A stretch of 9,572 nucleotides of DNA from Syntrophobacteria bacterium (GTDB taxonomy: Bacteria; Desulfobacterota; DSWW01), in assembly GCA_030145435.1 (NCBI GenBank), contig JAQYVQ010000653.1, positions 1 to 9,572 of the forward strand, written 5' to 3'. Position numbers and translations under genes: made by a program. Positions 6,556-9,572 of this stretch are shown one piece after another; the stretch's first letter is position 1, and each line of letters opens with the position of its first letter. The notes beneath the pieces were generated by a model, which saw only the letters and a program-made list of their open reading frames with translations, was not told the origin of the DNA and made no database searches.

Positions 6556-6741
6556 CTACATCCTCGCTCGCAAGGCTTCCTGCAGTTGTTTCGCGGAACG
6601 TTCCCAGGTAAAGGATCGAATGTCACAGAGAGACCGTTTCGCCTTTTCCCGGGCCTCCTCCCCGTTGACCCGAGCCCAACTCATCGGGGACCCGAAGAGG
6701 ACGCGGTAGTTGACCCAGAGCATCTCCTTGTCTTCCCCCAT
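6556..6741 (-). CDS. Small 61-residue protein between the SPL-like and ParB-like genes
   Basis: The frame is tightly packed: the chosen ATG at 6741 is 19 bases after the radical SAM stop codon and has GGGAG five bases upstream. Its stop is three bases before the parB-like start. An upstream ATG at 6777 overlaps the preceding gene and lacks a good site. The product is charged and basic in its second half. Its last 40 residues, including EEAREKAKRSL and SFTWERSAKQLQEAL, resemble the C-terminal helical tail of family 4 glycosyltransferases, where a phrase like FSWERSA is common. No catalytic glycosyltransferase sequence is present, so this is either an independent small protein or a remnant of a decayed gene. 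Function unknown. Confidence 0.6.
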   Translation of the reverse strand: MGEDKEMLWVNYRVLFGSPMSWARVNGEEAREKAKRSLCDIRSFTWERSAKQLQEALRARM

Positions 6742-6760
6742 TTCTTCTCCCGGCAGCCTC

Positions 6761-7810
6761 CTATGCCTCGAATACATCTCTATGGACCTGGTCCGTTTCC
6801 ATGCAAAGATGGATCAGGGCCTTCGGATCGTGTCCCCGGATCTGCGTCACGAGTTCCCGGTACAGAGAAACGCGAAGGGGCCTGAAGTATCTGTATTTCC
6901 CGTCCTTGCACCGGACGAATTCCGGCAGAAGCAACGAGTTCGAAGGAAACCGTTCCTTGATGCGGTTGCCAAGGATCGGGGAGTAGCGAAATCCACCGAT
7001 CACGAAGGATTCAATCCCATCGGGCCGCAGATGCTCGTAGATCTGCTGAATGAGACTTGCATACCCGCTCTCCCATCCGGGATAGACCAGGGCCGGGTCC
7101 AGCCGAATTCCGACCCGGTAGCCCTTTTCCTGGCATGCCCGGGCAGACCGGATTCGTACCCGTGGGCTGGGAGTGCGGTGCTCGTTGCGCTCCCACGCCT
7201 CCCAGGGTGTCAGCGTCCAGGACACCGTGATGTTGGACGGGGGTCCCTCGGGCAGCAGGGCTTCTACGCCCGCGCATTTGGTCCTCAATTCGAGTCTGGC
7301 TGCAGGATAGCCCTGCATCAAGGGGATTGCGGCCGCAGCGAAGCCGCTCCAAAGCTCCAAGGCAAGCGCGTCGGAAAGCTCTCCCATGTGGTAGACGGTC
7401 GGCCCGTTTCGGGCGTTCTGCTCGAGATGGCCGGCAAGTTCCTCGAGAAGGTCTTCCTGATTGACGAACAGGACCGGGGCGCCATGGTCGAAGTACCCTT
7501 GCAGGAAGCAGTATTGGCAGTCAAAGGGACAGCCATTGGCGTGAGCCACATAGAACTCGGTCGGGGCCGGGTCTTCCCGGGCCCCGGGGAAGGGCCGGAT
7601 GCAGGGCCCGGGGTGGTGGGCAAGGACGAGGACGTTGCCTTTGATGCCCGCGTTGTATCCCTTTAGGGGAACGGACTCGTCCTCGAGTCTTCGGTGATCC
7701 TGAATCTCGTGGACGGAGCAGCCGGACAGGGATCGGAGGATGTTCTCTGTCCGGGGGGCCTGCCGGATCCTGGTCTCGACGTAGATGTGTTTTGGCCGAT
7801 AGGGTTCCAT
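6761..7810 (-). CDS. Spore photoproduct lyase-family radical SAM protein
   Basis: The 349-residue product has the radical SAM CX3CX2C motif at Cys94, Cys98 and Cys101 (CPFDCQYCFLQGYF), preceded by the family's RPFPG block near 72-76. It then follows the partial TIM-barrel plan of SPL-family proteins (LRTKCAGVEALLP, ITVSWTLTPWEAWERNEHRTPSP, KGYRVGIRLDP, FVIGGFRYSP). Bacillus SplB reverses the UV spore photoproduct in DNA using a cysteine hydrogen donor 44 residues after the cluster. Here there is no cysteine from residue 102 to 178, and Glu144 appears to occupy that site, so repair of spore photoproduct by the known mechanism is doubtful. A weak site precedes the ATG; no earlier in-frame ATG exists before a stop. 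It is the first gene of a three-gene operon and is divergent from nth. Confidence 0.87.
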   Translation of the reverse strand: MEPYRPKHIYVETRIRQAPRTENILRSLSGCSVHEIQDHRRLEDESVPLKGYNAGIKGNVLVLAHHPGPCIRPFPGAREDPAPTEFYVAHANGCPFDCQYCFLQGYFDHGAPVLFVNQEDLLEELAGHLEQNARNGPTVYHMGELSDALALELWSGFAAAAIPLMQGYPAARLELRTKCAGVEALLPEGPPSNITVSWTLTPWEAWERNEHRTPSPRVRIRSARACQEKGYRVGIRLDPALVYPGWESGYASLIQQIYEHLRPDGIESFVIGGFRYSPILGNRIKERFPSNSLLLPEFVRCKDGKYRYFRPLRVSLYRELVTQIRGHDPKALIHLCMETDQVHRDVFEA

Positions 7811-7819
7811 GCATCTGAT

Positions 7820-7847
7820 CTTATCCAGACCCTCCCCTGGGGATCAA
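7820..7847 (-). promoter_or_regulatory. Possible promoter of the SPL-like operon
   Basis: On the minus strand TTGATC (plus 7842-7847) and GATAAG (7820-7825) are 16 bases apart. The predicted transcription start would fall only a few bases before the ATG at 7810, which fits the lack of a Shine-Dalgarno there and would imply a near-leaderless message. Matches to consensus are moderate. Confidence 0.3.
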
Positions 7848-7966
7848 GTAACGCCCTCGGTTTGACCTGCTTTTGGGCCTCGCCTGCAACGCCCCCGCCC
7901 GCTCCCGCGCCCGGAACAAAGCCAGAGTGGCACATTGCCTCAGTGTCTCATGTCTCTATCCTTGTC

Positions 7967-7995
7967 TTGCCCTGGTGCACGAGAATCCATATAAA
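7967..7995 (+). promoter_or_regulatory. Candidate sigma70 promoter of nth
   Basis: TTGCCC (7967-7972) and TATAAA (7990-7995) are spaced by exactly 17 bases, with four and five consensus matches. They lie about 45 bases upstream of the nth start codon. Confidence 0.55.
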
Positions 7996-8040
7996 GGGTT
8001 CTAGAGCAAGTTAATCAGTCTACCGGAGGCCTCAGCCGAG

Positions 8041-8706
8041 ATGAAGAAGTCGAAGCAGAAGAAGGTCAATAAGGGCACCCCGAGAACCGTTGACGTGAAG
8101 GAGTGGATCCGGAGGCTGGAAGCGACGCATGGTGACGCGAAACAGGCCCTCGAGTTCTCTTCGCCCCTTGAGCTTCTGGTCGCGTTGATCCTGGCCGCGC
8201 AGTGTACCGACGAAAGGGTGAATCAGGTGACCAAGCCCCTGTTCAAGAAGTACAGGGATGCGGAAGCCTACGCCAGGGCAGCCCAGGAGACGCTGGAGGA
8301 GGAAGTCCGGTCCACCGGCTTTTATCGCAACAAGGCGAAAGCGATCCGCACCGGCTGTCGTGAAATCGTGGACAGATTCGGGGGCAACGTGCCGGAAGGG
8401 GTGGAGGACCTGGTGAGCCTTCCCGGCGTGGGAAGAAAAACGGCCAACATCGTTATCGGCAATGCCTTCGGGAGGCCGGCCATCGGGGTGGACACGCACG
8501 TGAAGAGGCTGGCCCGGCGGCTGGGCTTTTCTGAACAGACCGACCCGGACCGAATCGAGAAGGATCTCTGCGAACTCGTGCCGAAGAAAAACTGGGTCCG
8601 GTTCTGCCATCTGCTCCAGTTCCACGGCAGGCGAATCTGTAAGGCCCGGAAGCCCCTGTGCGACTCCTGCCCCGGGGAAGATCTTTGTCCAAAGATCGGC
8701 GTGTAA
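8041..8706 (+). CDS. nth: Endonuclease III, bifunctional DNA N-glycosylase/AP lyase
   Basis: The 221-residue protein carries every key element of endonuclease III, which removes oxidised pyrimidines and cleaves the resulting abasic site in base excision repair. The helix-hairpin-helix LPGVGRKTANIV at 127-138 includes the catalytic Lys133. The second catalytic residue is Asp151 in GVDTHVKRLARRLG. The C terminus has the CX6CX2CX5C iron-sulfur loop at Cys200, Cys207, Cys210 and Cys216. ILAAQCTDERVNQVT near 50-64 is the usual N-terminal signature. The basic, Lys-rich first 15 residues are a small extension over the E. coli enzyme (211 residues). GGAGG lies 11 bases before the ATG, slightly far. 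It is divergent from the SPL-like operon and convergent with the lipoprotein gene. Confidence 0.97.
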   Translation: MKKSKQKKVNKGTPRTVDVKEWIRRLEATHGDAKQALEFSSPLELLVALILAAQCTDERVNQVTKPLFKKYRDAEAYARAAQETLEEEVRSTGFYRNKAKAIRTGCREIVDRFGGNVPEGVEDLVSLPGVGRKTANIVIGNAFGRPAIGVDTHVKRLARRLGFSEQTDPDRIEKDLCELVPKKNWVRFCHLLQFHGRRICKARKPLCDSCPGEDLCPKIGV

Positions 8707-8740
8707 AGTGCGGAGCGGGGCCTGACCCCTGATCCCTTGG

Positions 8741-8775
8741 GCTTTTCGCCTTTGACCTTTGACCTTTCACCTTGG
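8741..8775. repeat. Heptad repeat tract between nth and the lipoprotein gene
   Basis: Five consecutive 7-bp units (GCTTTTC, GCCTTTG, ACCTTTG, ACCTTTC, ACCTTGG) lie in the 90-bp gap between these convergent genes. Just beyond is GGGCTAATAG (about 8793-8802), identical to part of repeat copy 2. The tract has the same period as the arms of the two palindromic repeats but a different unit, and no matching inverted arm is seen here. Confidence 0.7.
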
Positions 8776-8796
8776 GTCGGGGGCGGTGGGGATGGG

Positions 8797-9186
8797 CTAA
8801 TAGACATTCTTCGAATCTGGGAACTCGAATACCTCCGGGCTGCAGGGGCCCCGGAGGCGGACCCGGCGGACACAGCGGGTTTCGCTTCCCACTTCGATCC
8901 GATTCTCCACCAGATATCTCTTGGTCGGGTCTTTCCCATCCCCGATGATTATCCTCACGCCCGTTTTCGAGGTCTCCTCGTCCGAATCGGGAAGGAACGA
9001 AAACAATGTCCGAAAGCCTTCGCCGTACGTGCTCGGGCCGGAGGGTGTGATCGATTCGAAACGACACGTCCCCGGGATGTCCCGGTACTGGCAGCCGCTG
9101 CCGACGGGTCTCGAAGGGGCTTGGGTCTCGCAGGCGGCGAGGAGGATGCCTGCGAAAAGGCATGCTCGGATGGGAAAGGGCATCAT
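8797..9186 (-). CDS. Small uncharacterised lipoprotein
   Basis: From the chosen start the product has 129 residues. It begins MMPFPIRACLFAGILLAAC, a short signal peptide with Arg7, a hydrophobic core and a lipobox LAAC, so Cys19 should be lipidated and the protein anchored at the cell envelope. The mature part has four further cysteines in two pairs (GCQYRDIPGTC and RCVRRVRLRGPC), which could form disulfides in the periplasm, and a central segment TSKTGVRIIIGDG. I do not recognise the family. A start at 9258 would add residues translated from an inverted repeat; the ATG pair at 9186/9183 has AGGAGGAGG at ideal spacing and is preferred. It is convergent with nth and divergent from the GAF gene. 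Confidence 0.8.
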   Translation of the reverse strand: MMPFPIRACLFAGILLAACETQAPSRPVGSGCQYRDIPGTCRFESITPSGPSTYGEGFRTLFSFLPDSDEETSKTGVRIIIGDGKDPTKRYLVENRIEVGSETRCVRRVRLRGPCSPEVFEFPDSKNVY

Positions 9187-9196
9187 GATTCCTCCT

Positions 9197-9276
9197 CCTG
9201 TCACGGCTCGATTTCTTTGGGCTCCGTCTCCCGCTCCCCCTACAAAGTCGCGTCGCACAAATCGAGCCGTGACAGG
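9197..9276. promoter_or_regulatory. Perfect 18-bp inverted repeat upstream of the lipoprotein gene
   Basis: CCTGTCACGGCTCGATTT at 9197-9214 is the exact reverse complement of 9259-9276, with 44 bases between. A smaller CTTTG/CAAAG pair (9215-9219 and 9243-9247) extends it inside. In the lipoprotein mRNA the 3' arm runs straight into the AGGAGG Shine-Dalgarno, so the stem ends at the ribosome binding site. It could be a leader hairpin, a protein-binding site or a miniature element. Confidence 0.8.
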
Positions 9277-9277
9277 G

Positions 9278-9307
9278 ATTGCACAATTGAATGAATTTTT
9301 CTTTCAA
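9278..9307 (-). promoter_or_regulatory. Possible lipoprotein promoter
   Basis: On the minus strand TTGAAA (plus 9302-9307) and TGCAAT (9278-9283) are 18 bases apart, each with several consensus matches. Transcription would start at the outer edge of the 18-bp inverted repeat, placing the hairpin at the 5' end of the message. Confidence 0.35.
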
Positions 9308-9313
9308 TTCCTC

Positions 9314-9319
9314 TAGAAT
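9314..9319 (+). promoter_or_regulatory. Possible -10 element of the GAF gene
   Basis: TAGAAT matches five of six -10 positions and lies 44 bases upstream of the GAF gene ATG. The -35 at 17-base spacing is poor (ATGAAT). An AATTGAA/TTCAATT inverted repeat (9285-9291 and 9303-9309) lies just upstream, and two TCTAGA copies at 9312-9317 and 9336-9341 surround the expected start of transcription. Confidence 0.35.
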
Positions 9320-9362
9320 ACAGTAGACGATCGTTTCTAGACAGCCCCTTGTGGAGGGAAGG

Positions 9363-9572
9363 ATGCCGACCACCAAGCAGCATGCGCCCTACGCGGAACA
9401 GATCCGGGCGCTTACCGAGATCAGCCGGGCGATCACATCGGATCTGTATCTGGACGACATTCTGACACTGGTCGTGAGTGTAACGGCGAAGGTCATGGAC
9501 TCGAAGATCTGTTCGCTCTGGCTGGTCGACGAGAAGAAGGGGGAGCTCAAGCTCAGGGCCACCCAGACGATC
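9363..9572 (+). CDS. GAF-domain sensor/signalling protein, 5' part (runs off window)
   Basis: Seventy codons from an ATG with GGAGGG four bases upstream remain open to the window edge. The translation starts MPTTKQHAPYAEQIRALTEI, continues SRAITSDLYLDDILTLVVSV, and then has KVMDSKICSLWLVDEKKGEL. This is the N-terminal half of a GAF domain: first helix, linker and the strand with the C-S-L-W-L-V-D pattern. GAF domains bind small ligands or cofactors and usually head sensor kinases, diguanylate cyclases, sigma54 activators or ANTAR proteins. The output domain lies beyond the window, so the type cannot be decided. Confidence 0.88.
   Translation, partial: MPTTKQHAPYAEQIRALTEISRAITSDLYLDDILTLVVSVTAKVMDSKICSLWLVDEKKGELKLRATQTI

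Noticed and set aside
6710..7666. 318-codon plus-strand open frame antisense to the SPL-like gene
   Set aside because: Same shadow effect; the minus strand has the radical SAM motif and family blocks.
7928..7938. TGGCAC followed by TTGC, resembling a sigma54 promoter
   Set aside because: Only one base separates the two blocks, whereas sigma54 sites need about five.
9187..9258. N-terminal extension of the lipoprotein to an ATG at 9258
   Set aside because: It would translate one arm of the perfect inverted repeat and bury the signal peptide; the downstream ATG pair has an ideal Shine-Dalgarno and a proper lipobox signal sequence.
8453..9376. 307-codon minus-strand frame spanning nth, the repeat tract and the lipoprotein gene
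   Set aside because: It crosses two well-supported genes and an intergenic repeat, and its translation is Arg/Pro-rich with no domain.

Overview
This is a GC-rich bacterial chromosomal segment. The S1-repeat protein, the solitary decarboxylase beta subunit, the PurF-like protein and the intergenic heptad-built palindromes together suggest a deltaproteobacterial lineage (Desulfobacterota, perhaps near Syntrophobacterales). That placement is an inference; no rRNA or marker gene is present. I find no CRISPR array, transposase, tRNA or rRNA.

Layout, left to right. Bases 1-56 hold the start of an unidentified minus-strand gene that runs off the window. Next are oadB (minus), a sodium-pumping decarboxylase beta subunit, and a divergent plus-strand gene for a five-domain S1 RNA-binding protein. 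A short convergent gap holding a palindromic repeat separates this from a minus-strand pair: a glutaredoxin-like gene followed by a PurF-like amidophosphoribosyltransferase. An inverted second copy of the same repeat lies on the far side of that pair. A roughly 565-bp gene-free stretch follows. It holds the second repeat copy, a MITE-like element with 29-bp terminal inverted repeats, and a clear minus-strand intrinsic terminator.

The terminator ends a three-gene minus-strand operon: a spore photoproduct lyase-family radical SAM protein, a 61-residue ORF, and a ParB-like protein. Endonuclease III (nth) is transcribed divergently from it. After nth come a third heptad tract, a small lipoprotein gene (minus), and a divergent region with a perfect 18-bp inverted repeat abutting the lipoprotein Shine-Dalgarno. 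The window ends in the first 70 codons of a GAF-domain gene.

Three things deserve a second look. The PurF homologue appears to have lost the glutaminase catalytic residues while keeping the PRPP loop and four cysteines placed like the Fe-S ligands. The palindromic repeats keep their stems while changing sequence, and two copies flank the grx/purF-like pair in inverted orientation. The radical SAM / small ORF / ParB-like operon, divergent from nth, may be a DNA-maintenance module built on a non-canonical SPL-family enzyme.
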